Shown: positions 14,279 through 22,472 of the stretch, in pieces
Numbering within the stretch: the stretch's first letter is position 1
How the letters are laid out: each line of letters begins with the position of its first letter
Assembly: GCA_049303315.1 (NCBI GenBank)
Contig: JBAQMZ010000042.1
Coordinates: forward strand, 1 to 24,403
Length of the DNA stretch: 24,403 nucleotides
Direction: 5' to 3'
Source of the DNA: Methanoperedens sp049303315
Lineage (GTDB): Archaea; Halobacteriota; Methanosarcinia; Methanosarcinales; Methanoperedenaceae
The notes under the pieces: model-generated
The model's input: the letters and a program-made list of their open reading frames with translations, nothing else
What the model was told of the DNA's origin: nothing
The model's database searches: none
Position numbers and translations under genes: made by a program

Positions 14279-15469
14279 ATGATAGGTATTTCAAAACTTT
14301 ACTGCGGAACTGTTGAGCCCTCAGACGCCCTCAGGTATGGGCGCGACTCAAGCAAGCTCCCCTCGCACTTATTACAATTCTCAAAAGATAAAAAACCGGT
14401 GGTTGTCTGGAACATGGGAAGGCGCTGCAACCTTAAATGCGTCCACTGTTATGCCCAGTCAAAGGACATCGAGTATAAAAATGAGCTTACAACACAGCAG
14501 GGAAAAGACCTCATAGACGACCTGGCACAATTCGGCGCACCGGTAATCCTTTTTTCAGGCGGCGAACCCATCATGCGAAAAGACCTGCCCGAACTTGCCC
14601 TGTATGCAAGGTCAAAAGGAATGCGCGCCGTCATCTCCACAAACGGCACATTGATAGACAAGAAAATGGCAAAGGTGCTCAAGGATATCGGTCTTTCGTA
14701 TGTGGGTGTGTCCCTTGACGGCATGAGAGAGACGAACGATAAATTCAGGGGTATGAAAGGCGCATTTGATGCCGCGCTTAATGGCATGCGCAACTGCCTT
14801 GCCGAAGGCGTCAAAGTTGGATTGCGCTTTACGATCAATAAGAAAAATGTGAAGGATATTCCTGCCATATTCGACCTACTTGAAAAAGAGAAAATCCCGC
14901 GCGTCTGCTTCTATCATCTTGTTTACGCCGGGCGCGGCTCAAAACTGGTAGAGCAGGAACTCTCGCATGAAGAAAGCAGGAAGACTCTTGACCTTATAAT
15001 GGACAGGACAAAAGCGCTGCATGACAAAGGCTTCCCGATTGAGGTATTAACCGTTGATAACCACTGCGACGGCCCGTATGTTTATTTCCGCCTGCTGAAA
15101 GAAGACCCCAAACGCGCAGCAGAAGTATTTGAACTCCTCCAGATGAACCAGGGCAATTCCTCTGGCATCGGCATCGGCTGTGTATCGTGGGACGGCTCCG
15201 TCCATGCAGACCAGTTCTGGAGGCATTATTCCTTTGGCAATGTGAAGGAGCGGAAATTCAGCGAAATCTGGACCGATACGAGTAATGAACTCATGGCGGG
15301 TCTTAAGAACAGGAAGCCGCTTATAAAGGCAAACGCAGACAGGTGCGCGCACTGCAAGTGGTTCGATATCTGCAACGGGAATTTCCGTGTGCGGGCGGAA
15401 GCGATATACGGCAATGTCTGGGCTGACGACCCCGCCTGCTATCTCACAAAAGAAGAGATTGGCTACTGA
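14279..15469 (+). CDS. ahbC: AhbC, 12,18-didecarboxysiroheme deacetylase (radical SAM)
   Basis: AhbC removes acetyl groups from 12,18-didecarboxysiroheme to give iron-coproporphyrin III, the penultimate step of the siroheme-dependent heme pathway of archaea and sulfate reducers. The 396-residue protein starts MIGISKLYCGTVEPSDALRY, as I recall for this family. It has the radical SAM cluster motif Cys50-x3-Cys54-x2-Cys57 (RRCNLKCVHCYA) and SAM-site segments FSGGEP and STNGT. A C-terminal SPASM/twitch-type Cys set is also present (GCVSWDG, CAHCKWFDIC, DPACYL) for auxiliary clusters. AhbD is the nearest alternative, but the N-terminus favours AhbC. It implies cytochrome or other heme use by the host. 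It converges on the HtrA-like gene, with 12 bases between. Confidence 0.87.
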   Translation: MIGISKLYCGTVEPSDALRYGRDSSKLPSHLLQFSKDKKPVVVWNMGRRCNLKCVHCYAQSKDIEYKNELTTQQGKDLIDDLAQFGAPVILFSGGEPIMRKDLPELALYARSKGMRAVISTNGTLIDKKMAKVLKDIGLSYVGVSLDGMRETNDKFRGMKGAFDAALNGMRNCLAEGVKVGLRFTINKKNVKDIPAIFDLLEKEKIPRVCFYHLVYAGRGSKLVEQELSHEESRKTLDLIMDRTKALHDKGFPIEVLTVDNHCDGPYVYFRLLKEDPKRAAEVFELLQMNQGNSSGIGIGCVSWDGSVHADQFWRHYSFGNVKERKFSEIWTDTSNELMAGLKNRKPLIKANADRCAHCKWFDICNGNFRVRAEAIYGNVWADDPACYLTKEEIGY

Positions 15470-15481
15470 GACTAAGTAGCT

Positions 15482-16435
15482 CTATCGTTTCTTTGGCATT
15501 GCCGAGGGCGCCTTCTCAAGCACGGTTTTTAGCGATACCTTTTCCTTTCCCCTGAATAACTCCATCGCAACCCTGTCGTCCACCTGACGCTTATTCATGA
15601 CTTTTATCAAGTCCCTGACATTGTTGATTTCAATATTATCCATGCGTACCAGGATGTCTCCTATCCTCAACCCTGATTTATCTGCTTCGCTTTTTGGTAT
15701 TACATTGGTAACCATTACCCCTTTTTCAATGGGAAGTTTGTAGTATGCCACCATTTTGGGATTTACATCCACAGCGTTCATACTTATCCAGGGTCTGATT
15801 ATCTCACCGTGCTCCCGCAACTGCTGCGCTATCCACATAGCTGGCTGAATCGGGATGGCAAACCCGATGCCCTGGGCAAAAGGTATGATGGCGCTGTTTA
15901 TTCCTATCACGACGCCCGAACTGTTGATGAGAGGCCCGCCGCTGTTCCCGGGGTTAATGGCTGCATCGGTCTGTATCAGCCCTTCCATGAATGTAGCCTC
16001 GGTCTGGATAGACCTGTTAAGCGCACTCACAACACCTGCCGTGACCGTGGGACCGCCGACAAGACCTAAAGGGCTGCCTATCGCAATTGCCATCTGGCCA
16101 ATCTTGAGATTATTGTTCTTTGCCATCCCCGGCACGGGCAGGTTACTGGCCTCGATATGGACAACCGCAAGGTCCATGATGGTATCAATGCCCCGGAGTT
16201 CTCCAGGGAATGTCCTTCCATCCTCAAACGACACTTTTATTTCCTGCGAGCCAAACACCACATGGGCATTGGTCAGTACCCATCCCCCTTCATCGATTAC
16301 AAAGCCTGAACCAACGCCCGGCACAGGATGCACGTGCAGGTACGCATCTCTCATCAACTTTACTTCACTGATGTTCACAACGCTCGGTATTACCTTTTCC
16401 ACAGCCGCAACAACAATATCGTCAAAACTTGTCAT
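15482..16435 (-). CDS. HtrA/DegP-like serine protease with PDZ domain, cytosolic
   Basis: This is a protein quality-control protease of the trypsin-like HtrA family. The catalytic triad is intact: His58 (TNAHVV), Asp88 (TIMDLAVV) and Ser165 (NPGNSGGPL). A PDZ domain covers about 215-305, with the segment SEADKSGLRIGDILVRMD. The 317-residue protein lacks a signal peptide or N-terminal membrane segment, so it is predicted to act in the cytoplasm, unlike most bacterial HtrA proteins. GGGGGC lies before the ATG, with an AT-rich TATA-like stretch (TTTAAATT) further upstream. It is monocistronic and convergent with ahbC. Confidence 0.93.
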   Translation of the reverse strand: MTSFDDIVVAAVEKVIPSVVNISEVKLMRDAYLHVHPVPGVGSGFVIDEGGWVLTNAHVVFGSQEIKVSFEDGRTFPGELRGIDTIMDLAVVHIEASNLPVPGMAKNNNLKIGQMAIAIGSPLGLVGGPTVTAGVVSALNRSIQTEATFMEGLIQTDAAINPGNSGGPLINSSGVVIGINSAIIPFAQGIGFAIPIQPAMWIAQQLREHGEIIRPWISMNAVDVNPKMVAYYKLPIEKGVMVTNVIPKSEADKSGLRIGDILVRMDNIEINNVRDLIKVMNKRQVDDRVAMELFRGKEKVSLKTVLEKAPSAMPKKR

Positions 16436-16508
16436 ATTAAATGCCCCCTTGAATCAACAGTTATTTGAATTTAAACCATTGATTCTTCTTACTTATTCTT
16501 AAACCGCA

Positions 16509-17318
16509 TCAATATATATTCTTATTGAAACCTTTCGATACCACAGGCCAAAAACGGCCGTTTCTCTTGACAAGTTCGATTGGTATATCAAAAGCCGAAC
16601 TTAGCACTTCGCCTGTAAGCACATCTTTTTTAGCGCCCCGGGCAACCATCCGTCCTTTCCTTAAAACAAGCGCATGGGTAATTGCAGGTATTATTTCTTC
16701 GATATGATGCGAAATATAGATCAAGGTCGGACCGCCTGCGGCTTTACACATATTCTCTACCGCATCCAGTAATTCCTCTCTCGCTTTCAGGTCAAGGCCC
16801 GCGCACGGTTCATCCAGTACAAGTAATTCCGGCTTGGGCATCAAAGCCCTTGCGATAATGGTTTTCTGTTTTTCACCATCCGAAAGTACCCCGAAACTGC
16901 GACCCGAAACCCCGGATAATCCAAAAAATGCCAGTAACTTTTGTGCACGGTCAAAGTCTCCCGCAGCAGGTGTTTCATAAAGACCGATGCTGGCGAACCT
17001 GCCCGAAAGCACAATATCCATGACAGAGTCCTGGTTATGAACCATATTCATTATCTCAGAGCTGCATTCACCTATGTGCCGGCGCAATTCCCGAAGGTCT
17101 GTGGAACCGAATCTTTTTCCCAATACTTCCGCAGTCCCTTCCGATGGCCAGTGATAACCATTAATAATACTGACCAGGCTTGTCTTTCCGGAGCCATTTG
17201 GCCCGATTATTGCCCAGTGCTGGCCGCAGTCTATCTTCAGGGAAATATCATGAAGGATAATTGTGTTGTTTCGAATGAAAGAGATCCGGTCCAGATTGAC
17301 AATCGATTTTGAGGGCAT
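16509..17318 (-). CDS. ABC transporter-type ATPase (ModF/COG1119-like)
   Basis: This 269-residue single nucleotide-binding domain has Walker A GPNGSGKTS (about 39-47), signature LSDGEKQKTIIARAL in place of the usual LSGGQ, Walker B LLVLDEP, and the H-loop His in ISHHIEE. The sequence pattern is that of the COG1119/ModF-like ATPases, which often stand alone without a permease. It begins 32 bases after the end of the ABC-2 permease gene and may be the last gene of that transcript. The substrate cannot be deduced; a molybdate link would be by name only. Confidence 0.85.
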   Translation of the reverse strand: MPSKSIVNLDRISFIRNNTIILHDISLKIDCGQHWAIIGPNGSGKTSLVSIINGYHWPSEGTAEVLGKRFGSTDLRELRRHIGECSSEIMNMVHNQDSVMDIVLSGRFASIGLYETPAAGDFDRAQKLLAFFGLSGVSGRSFGVLSDGEKQKTIIARALMPKPELLVLDEPCAGLDLKAREELLDAVENMCKAAGGPTLIYISHHIEEIIPAITHALVLRKGRMVARGAKKDVLTGEVLSSAFDIPIELVKRNGRFWPVVSKGFNKNIY

Positions 17319-17350
17319 TGTTTTTTATTGGTATCCGTAATTTTTTGGAT

Positions 17351-19252
17351 TCAATCCATCACTTCTTTTCTCAGTAATAGATATGCAAGGCCAAGTCCGG
17401 CAATACCATACGCAAGAAGAGGCAGCAGATATTCCACCTGCACACCTTGCTGGTAGATAAGCACCGAGTTCAATGCTTTGATACCCATTGTGATTGGAAG
17501 AGCATTGCCAAGCCAGACCATCAACGGCGGCATGGTCTCAAATGGGAAAAACACACCTGAAAGGAAGAGCATGGGGATGCTCAGCACCAGGGATAAGAGC
17601 ATGGCTGTATTCTCAGATTCGGCAAACGTTGCAAGCGCCATTCCTATTCCTATGAAAGCCGCTGAATAAACAAGGATAACGAGGAATAGCCCGCCCAGCT
17701 GGTCAGCCGGGATTACAATACCATAGAGCAGGAAGGCAACAACTATCATAATAATTCCCTGAAGCAATGCAATGAGGATAAGAGCGGCCGTCTTCTCAAG
17801 GATGAAACCTTCAAGGGAAATAGGTGTAAGCAGCGTCCGAATCAGGGTTTTCTTTGACCTTTCCTGTACTATGGTTATGGAAGCAAGAAGGAACGATATG
17901 AACATAAGCACAATAGAAATAATACCGGGCATAAGGAAGTCAAGATAAGACCTGTCCTTGAACACAACCTCCCTTTCAAGTTTAATGGGTGCGGCAACTG
18001 TGCTGGGTGATCTTGATATCACCTCGCCCAGGATACCCTTTGTCAAGTCGATTTTTTTTACCAGACCGCCTGTGCTATCGGACATCTCAGCCGCGAGGTC
18101 ATTCATCTGGACTGAAACACCAGCTGATTGGTTTTTGACATTTTCAAGTGCAGAAATAGATGCCTCGATATTCGTTATATTCCCGTGAATGTTGGATATC
18201 TCAATTGTGTAATTTCCTATGGAATCCTGCATTTTTTGAAGTCTTTCATCGGTCTTATTCAGCTTTTCATGCAATTGCGCGCTTTTCTGAACTACATTAT
18301 CAAGACTATTGTAAAGCGACCTGATACGTCCTGTCCTGTTGACCATAAGAACTCTTGTATCCTGTATTTGCTGGATTGTAGTTTTCAGTGAAACACACTG
18401 CGGCGTTAATGGATCAGCGCATGTAAGGTTGTAAGTCACTTGAAGATTAGTCTGCATTGCCAAAAGCGATGCATCAGTCGAATCGATATTATCTATCACG
18501 AATTTGAGGTCGTCTCTCAAGCCCACGGTGTCATTGTAAATCGAGGATACGTTTTTATCCAGTTCCTCCAGGTCTTTGCGCGTGGCATTAATCTCTTCTC
18601 TGCTTCTTTGAAGCTCGATAGCCATCCTCTCCAGGGTATCTTTCATCACGCCTGTTGACTCATTCAAGTTGGTGACGTTGATCTCGTTCATGGAAAGAAG
18701 CACATCCTGCGTATTCCTGTTAAGACCTGCCACACTGCCATTAATCAGCAATACGCCTTCCCTCAAAGGATTAAGCTGGGATTGCATCTGTCCCAGGTTA
18801 TCCCAGAGCCTGCTGATAAAGGCAAGTGTGAGTTCATACGACATTTTCTCAGTAGTGGTAAGGAAAAAAGTCGAAATTACAGGCGCTATCTGGACCTTTG
18901 AATTATCAAGGTACAACTGCATGGCCTGGGTTTCATTTTCCGGGATGAATATCCCTGCGCTGTACTTTCCTTTCCTCACGCCCTCCTGGATAACAGCTGG
19001 GTCGCTGGTGTCCTCTTTAACGATAATGAACATACTGCTCTTGTTCAGGTTCTCGATTATATTCTTCCCGAGGTCTGACCCGCCGCCAACGCCCAGTTTA
19101 ACATCCTTGAGACCTTCATCAGCAGCGCCTGAAAATACCGACCCTATCAATATCATGATAAGTATCGGTGCAATGAATATCAGCAGCAACGTCTTTCTGT
19201 GGCGGATATAAACCTTCAGGTCTTTCTTGATTACTGAACCGCTCAATGCCAT
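17351..19252 (-). CDS. ABC-2 type permease with large coiled-coil ectodomain
   Basis: This 633-residue exporter subunit has one N-terminal membrane helix (about 22-42) and then a soluble region to about 435, presumably outside the cell. The C-terminal block has about five to six membrane helices (FLMPGIISIVLMFISFLL onward) and ends LLLRKEVMD. The ectodomain is predicted to be coiled coil in its middle and holds about 14 N-x-S/T sequons plus one Cys pair (TCADPLTPQC), fitting archaeal surface glycosylation and a disulfide. The layout matches YhgE/Pip-like and DrrB/ABC-2 permeases with long loops. It overlaps its ATPase partner by ten bases. The substrate is unknown; lipids, drugs or surface polymers are possible. 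Confidence 0.9.
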   Translation of the reverse strand: MALSGSVIKKDLKVYIRHRKTLLLIFIAPILIMILIGSVFSGAADEGLKDVKLGVGGGSDLGKNIIENLNKSSMFIIVKEDTSDPAVIQEGVRKGKYSAGIFIPENETQAMQLYLDNSKVQIAPVISTFFLTTTEKMSYELTLAFISRLWDNLGQMQSQLNPLREGVLLINGSVAGLNRNTQDVLLSMNEINVTNLNESTGVMKDTLERMAIELQRSREEINATRKDLEELDKNVSSIYNDTVGLRDDLKFVIDNIDSTDASLLAMQTNLQVTYNLTCADPLTPQCVSLKTTIQQIQDTRVLMVNRTGRIRSLYNSLDNVVQKSAQLHEKLNKTDERLQKMQDSIGNYTIEISNIHGNITNIEASISALENVKNQSAGVSVQMNDLAAEMSDSTGGLVKKIDLTKGILGEVISRSPSTVAAPIKLEREVVFKDRSYLDFLMPGIISIVLMFISFLLASITIVQERSKKTLIRTLLTPISLEGFILEKTAALILIALLQGIIMIVVAFLLYGIVIPADQLGGLFLVILVYSAAFIGIGMALATFAESENTAMLLSLVLSIPMLFLSGVFFPFETMPPLMVWLGNALPITMGIKALNSVLIYQQGVQVEYLLPLLAYGIAGLGLAYLLLRKEVMD

Positions 19253-20175
19253 GCCTCCCCGGCGGCCTGTATGAATACGTCCTCAAGGCTTGGTCGTGTG
19301 GATTCCACGTTCTTTATTTTCTCACCTTCAGATTCAAAAATCTCAAAGATTACCTGTAGGGGCAGCTCCTGCCTGATGGTTATTTTTAATCCTTTCTCAT
19401 TGACGGCACAGGAGGATATCGCTTCAAGCGATTCAACCTTGCTTTTTATTAACTGATAATTGCCAGGTAAGCTTGTTATCTGGATGGCACGCTCGCCGGC
19501 AGCGTTTTTTAGCTCCCCGGGTTTTCCTTCCACAACGATTTTACCCCTGTTCATAATCAGTATCCTGTCGCACAGCAAATCCGCCTCTTCCATATAATGT
19601 GTAGTGATGAGAATCGTTGTGCCTTCGCTGTTCACTGCCCTGATGGTGTCCCATAAGGCTTTCCTTGATACAGGGTCAAGCCCCACACTGGGCTCATCCA
19701 GTATCAATGTCTCTGGTTTATGTATCAGCGCGCAGGCGATATTCAACCTTGTCTTCATTCCCCCTGACAGTGTGCCTGCATAGCTTTCGCTTTTTTCTGA
19801 TAGATGCAGCATATCCAGTATCTTGTGGCTCCTTTTCTTAATCTCAATAATCGGGACGCCGTATAATGAACCGAAATACATGAGGTTCTCATTCACGGTA
19901 AGTTCGTCATAGAAACTGTTTTCCTGCGGGACGACACCGATAATAGAAAGAACTTCTTTCTTATCTGAAACCACATCAAGACCTGATATGAAGGCATGAC
20001 CTCCCGATGGTCTTGTCTGGCATGAAAGCACTTTGATTAACGTCGATTTGCCGGCCCCGTTGGGTCCCAGCAGTCCGAATATTGTTCCCTTTTCAATCGT
20101 CAGGGAGACATTATCCAGAGCTGTGAAATCCCCATATTTTTTTGACAGTGAACGAATTTCTATAATTGGTTCCAT
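19243..20175 (-). CDS. ABC-2 transporter ATPase (DrrA/CcmA-like)
   Basis: This 310-residue ATPase subunit pairs with the downstream ABC-2 permease. Walker A is GPNGAGKST (about 38-46), the signature is TLSGGMKTRLNIACAL, Walker B is TLILDEPSVGLDP, and the H-loop His lies in TTHYMEEA. The C-terminal 80 residues form the accessory domain seen in DrrA-type proteins, ending SLEDVFIQAAGE. The stop overlaps the permease start by ten bases, so the two are coupled. AT-rich TATA-like elements lie upstream (near 20230 and 20243), and the leader is about 40-60 bases. Confidence 0.93.
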   Translation of the reverse strand: MEPIIEIRSLSKKYGDFTALDNVSLTIEKGTIFGLLGPNGAGKSTLIKVLSCQTRPSGGHAFISGLDVVSDKKEVLSIIGVVPQENSFYDELTVNENLMYFGSLYGVPIIEIKKRSHKILDMLHLSEKSESYAGTLSGGMKTRLNIACALIHKPETLILDEPSVGLDPVSRKALWDTIRAVNSEGTTILITTHYMEEADLLCDRILIMNRGKIVVEGKPGELKNAAGERAIQITSLPGNYQLIKSKVESLEAISSCAVNEKGLKITIRQELPLQVIFEIFESEGEKIKNVESTRPSLEDVFIQAAGEAWH

Positions 20176-20324
20176 GAATAACTCATAATTTTTCTAAAAT
20201 CCAATGCTTGGCATCATTCTTTTCAAAGAATATATCATGCTTACTATTTAAAACTTTTTTATGGGATATTTTCCATTTCCCCATGGCTCATACGTTTGTT
20301 CGGTGAATTTGCCAAGAGCCATAT

Positions 20325-20576
20325 CTAAGGTAAAAACGCTATACCCAGTACATGAAGCAGCATTATAAGGATTGCGCCTGGAATTCCCCCGAGTGCGCAA
20401 ATCAATACCACTGTAGCATTATAAGCAATGTCTAATTTAAAAATGATGTTGCCCAAAGCAAGAAGAATGAGACCCATTATTGAATTCACAATCAGGTACT
20501 TTGCAGCCTTCAAAACAATATATACAGCAATCACAGCTATAATTGCCAATAATAAGATTGTTGTTTCGATTACCAT
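20325..20576 (-). CDS. BofA-family small membrane protein
   Basis: This protein of about 83 residues has two to three membrane helices and the family end motif: LGNIIFKLDIAYNATVVLICALGGIPGAILIMLLH, with the conserved G-I-P-G. In Bacillus, BofA inhibits the intramembrane protease SpoIVFB; archaeal relatives have no known role. ATG at 20576 is chosen because a TATA-like element on the minus strand (AATAAATATAAG, 20593-20604) is centred about 24 bases upstream, implying a leaderless start. A TTG at 20591 would add five residues. An M50-like metalloprotease gene lies about 0.7 kb upstream on the same strand. Confidence 0.75.
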   Translation of the reverse strand: MVIETTILLLAIIAVIAVYIVLKAAKYLIVNSIMGLILLALGNIIFKLDIAYNATVVLICALGGIPGAILIMLLHVLGIAFLP

Positions 20577-20681
20577 CAATGTTAAGAGCAATCTTATATT
20601 TATTAAGTGTTTTGGTTCCTCTAATTTAACAGCATTTTTATATTATGCTCATTCCACTGTGTAGTCCGCGAAATCTGTATT

Positions 20682-21065
20682 TTAATTATAAATGATATTT
20701 ATATTGTTCACTATAATTAAAAAATACACGACATTCAGAAAAATTACTATGAACATAATATTTAAGATAAATATAATTGCCATTGAGTTTCCCAAGCCGT
20801 TTCCATTCTGCAGCATAAATTCGGAGTGTTCCCAGATAATTTTTGTTATGAAACCTAATAGCAGAACCGTTAAAATTTTTAAACCTGATGGCAATAGCAT
20901 TCCAAATAAATTAAAAAGATATGCAGTTTTTTCGTTGGCTTCATAGGTATTGACATATTTTATCCCGATATAGGTACTGATGACATCCAGAATGATCAAA
21001 AAAATAAGCAAGCAAATGCTATATTTGATGATTTTCCTCGAATGAAGTACTATCTCCCTGAACAT
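20682..21065 (-). CDS. DUF5658-like membrane protein
   Basis: This protein of about 127 residues has four probable membrane helices. The first helix ends with LDVISTYIGIKYVNTYEANEKTAYLF, matching the DUF5658 pattern of an Asp and Thr in the first helix followed by a G/N-x-x-E-A-N loop. ATG at 21065 is preferred to TTG at 21125 because a G-rich Shine-Dalgarno (GGGGGC) lies a few bases before it. A TATA-like ATATTTAAA near 21146-21154 would then give a leader of about 60 bases. The function of the family is unknown. Confidence 0.65.
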   Translation of the reverse strand: MFREIVLHSRKIIKYSICLLIFLIILDVISTYIGIKYVNTYEANEKTAYLFNLFGMLLPSGLKILTVLLLGFITKIIWEHSEFMLQNGNGLGNSMAIIFILNIMFIVIFLNVVYFLIIVNNINIIYN

Positions 21066-21184
21066 TATTTGCCCCCAATTCAGCAATTTCCAGACTGCTG
21101 CGTTCCCCTTCAGCAGTAATTCCAAATAATGATATGTTCCGAAAATATTTAAAGCTTTCCAAATTATTGTATATAGTTCATTAT

Positions 21185-21238
21185 AATCATGATTCTCATG
21201 ATTTTTGCTTATTACGGAAATAATTTGATTTCAATCAA
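21185..21238. repeat. Two short perfect hairpins
   Basis: AATCATGA-TTC-TCATGATT (21185-21203) and TTGATT-TC-AATCAA (21225-21238) lie downstream of the M50-like gene. They may mark the end of the proC operon transcript or the promoter of the DUF5658 gene. Confidence 0.35.
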
Positions 21239-21259
21239 GTCGCCTGATACGCTGCCATT

Positions 21260-21664
21260 CTAAAATGTTTGAAGTTCCCTGACCACTGCGCCGAAATCGT
21301 CATAGCATGAAAGAAGATACAATAAAAGAAAAATTGGAGTGTGATAGAGCCAGCTTGCAATAATCACAGGGAGAAGACCAAAAACAATACCGAGCATATT
21401 CCCATATACCTTTTTGCTCCCAAGCTTTTCCCAGTCCGCAGCTATTCTTATATTGCCTTTTTCAAATAGAATCCTGTATTCAAGCTTATGATATTTTGCA
21501 AATAAAATATGACCGAGTTCGTGCATGCCCACCGCAATACCCAGATAGATGAACATCACCAGAAGATAATTCCCAAAACCGTACAGGATACCATATGATG
21601 TATGAGGTGAAGATATCATGCTTCTTATCTTAAATCGGTGTCCTCGTAGTATAAAGGTATTCAA
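21260..21664 (-). CDS. Small M50-like (site-2 protease type) membrane metalloprotease
   Basis: This 134-residue membrane protein has the zinc motif HELGH (48-52) within a hydrophobic segment, FIYLGIAVGMHELGHILFAKY. A second membrane region follows, with YDDFGAV (Asp122/Asp123) near the C-terminus that could supply the third metal ligand, as the D-G motif does in M50 proteases. It is shorter than usual site-2 proteases. The TTG start is supported by TGAGGA a few bases upstream and by a four-base overlap with the stop of the methyltransferase gene, so translation is coupled. Substrates are unknown. Confidence 0.72.
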   Translation of the reverse strand: MNTFILRGHRFKIRSMISSPHTSYGILYGFGNYLLVMFIYLGIAVGMHELGHILFAKYHKLEYRILFEKGNIRIAADWEKLGSKKVYGNMLGIVFGLLPVIIASWLYHTPIFLLLYLLSCYDDFGAVVRELQTF

Positions 21665-22455
21665 TTTTTCCTCAAATCAAACACATATCTCTTTACCCGC
21701 GGAGCAATCTCGCCGCAGCCCCTGTAAAAGTCGATACGCCACCCGCTTTCAAAAAGCAGCTTTTTAAAATGGGCAATCTCAAAATCTTTCTTGAATGTAT
21801 AAAAGTGGATTATTCCTTCCGGTTTCAATATGGAACGGGCAAGATTAAGAAAATGGTCATGCCCGTAAGGAGCAGGCATCACTATCCTGTCAAAAGATCG
21901 TTTGAAAATATGTCCTATTGAATTCGCATCTGCGAGGATAATATCGGCTTCAACATCATTAAGTTCGAGGTTCTTTTTCAAAAAGGCGCATGCATCCGGG
22001 TTATTATCAAGTCCTGTAATTTTGACCATCTTTTTCTTCTTAATCGGTATCAAAAACGGCCCCACGCCTGCAAATAATACCAGAACAGCCTCGCAGTCAT
22101 TTACTTCCTGAGCTATCCTGTTTCGTTCATAATACATTTTACCTGAAAAATATGTTTTCGCAACATCCACAAAAAAGACACAGTTGTTCTCCCTGTGGAT
22201 AGTGGTTGTGCTGTTCCCAAGCAACAATTCAAATTCCCCCGTCCGCGAAGCGCCTTCAATTTTATGGAGTTTCCGAAGCACTTTTTTGATATCTTTCCTC
22301 TGTTTGACCAAGGCATCTGCAATAAGATATTTTTCATTATCCAGCGCCGGAGGAATATTGATAATCGCAATGTCTCCGACGACCTCAAAACCTTTCGGGA
22401 GCAATGATAGTTTTTCCCCCGGAATTCTGCCTTTCAGGAGGTCATGAAGTGACAT
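21661..22455 (-). CDS. Trm5/Tyw2-family class I methyltransferase
   Basis: This 264-residue SAM-dependent methyltransferase belongs to the family that modifies G37 or wyosine precursors in tRNA. The N-terminal D2-like part carries INIPPAL, KIEGASRTGEFELLLG and THRENNC-type segments (TIHRENNCVFFVDVAKTYFS). Motif I is VLFAGVGPFLIPI (about 126-138), and the acid for SAM ribose is in GLDNNPDA. The N-[LP]-P catalytic motif of Trm5 is replaced by MPAPYGHDHFL (193-203), so the exact reaction (m1G37, or a Tyw2/Taw-type step) is uncertain. It starts 17 bases after mtxX and overlaps the metalloprotease gene by four bases. Confidence 0.83.
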   Translation of the reverse strand: MSLHDLLKGRIPGEKLSLLPKGFEVVGDIAIINIPPALDNEKYLIADALVKQRKDIKKVLRKLHKIEGASRTGEFELLLGNSTTTIHRENNCVFFVDVAKTYFSGKMYYERNRIAQEVNDCEAVLVLFAGVGPFLIPIKKKKMVKITGLDNNPDACAFLKKNLELNDVEADIILADANSIGHIFKRSFDRIVMPAPYGHDHFLNLARSILKPEGIIHFYTFKKDFEIAHFKKLLFESGWRIDFYRGCGEIAPRVKRYVFDLRKN

Positions 22456-22472
22456 AACAAGATATTAAGCCG

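Noticed and set aside
15855..16502. Plus-strand 215-residue open frame opposite the HtrA-like gene
   Set aside because: It is a shadow frame; the real protease on the other strand has an intact catalytic triad and PDZ domain.
16509..17318. Naming this ATPase modC or modF with a molybdate substrate
   Set aside because: No molybdate permease or binding protein is nearby, and the signature is divergent, so the substrate is left open.
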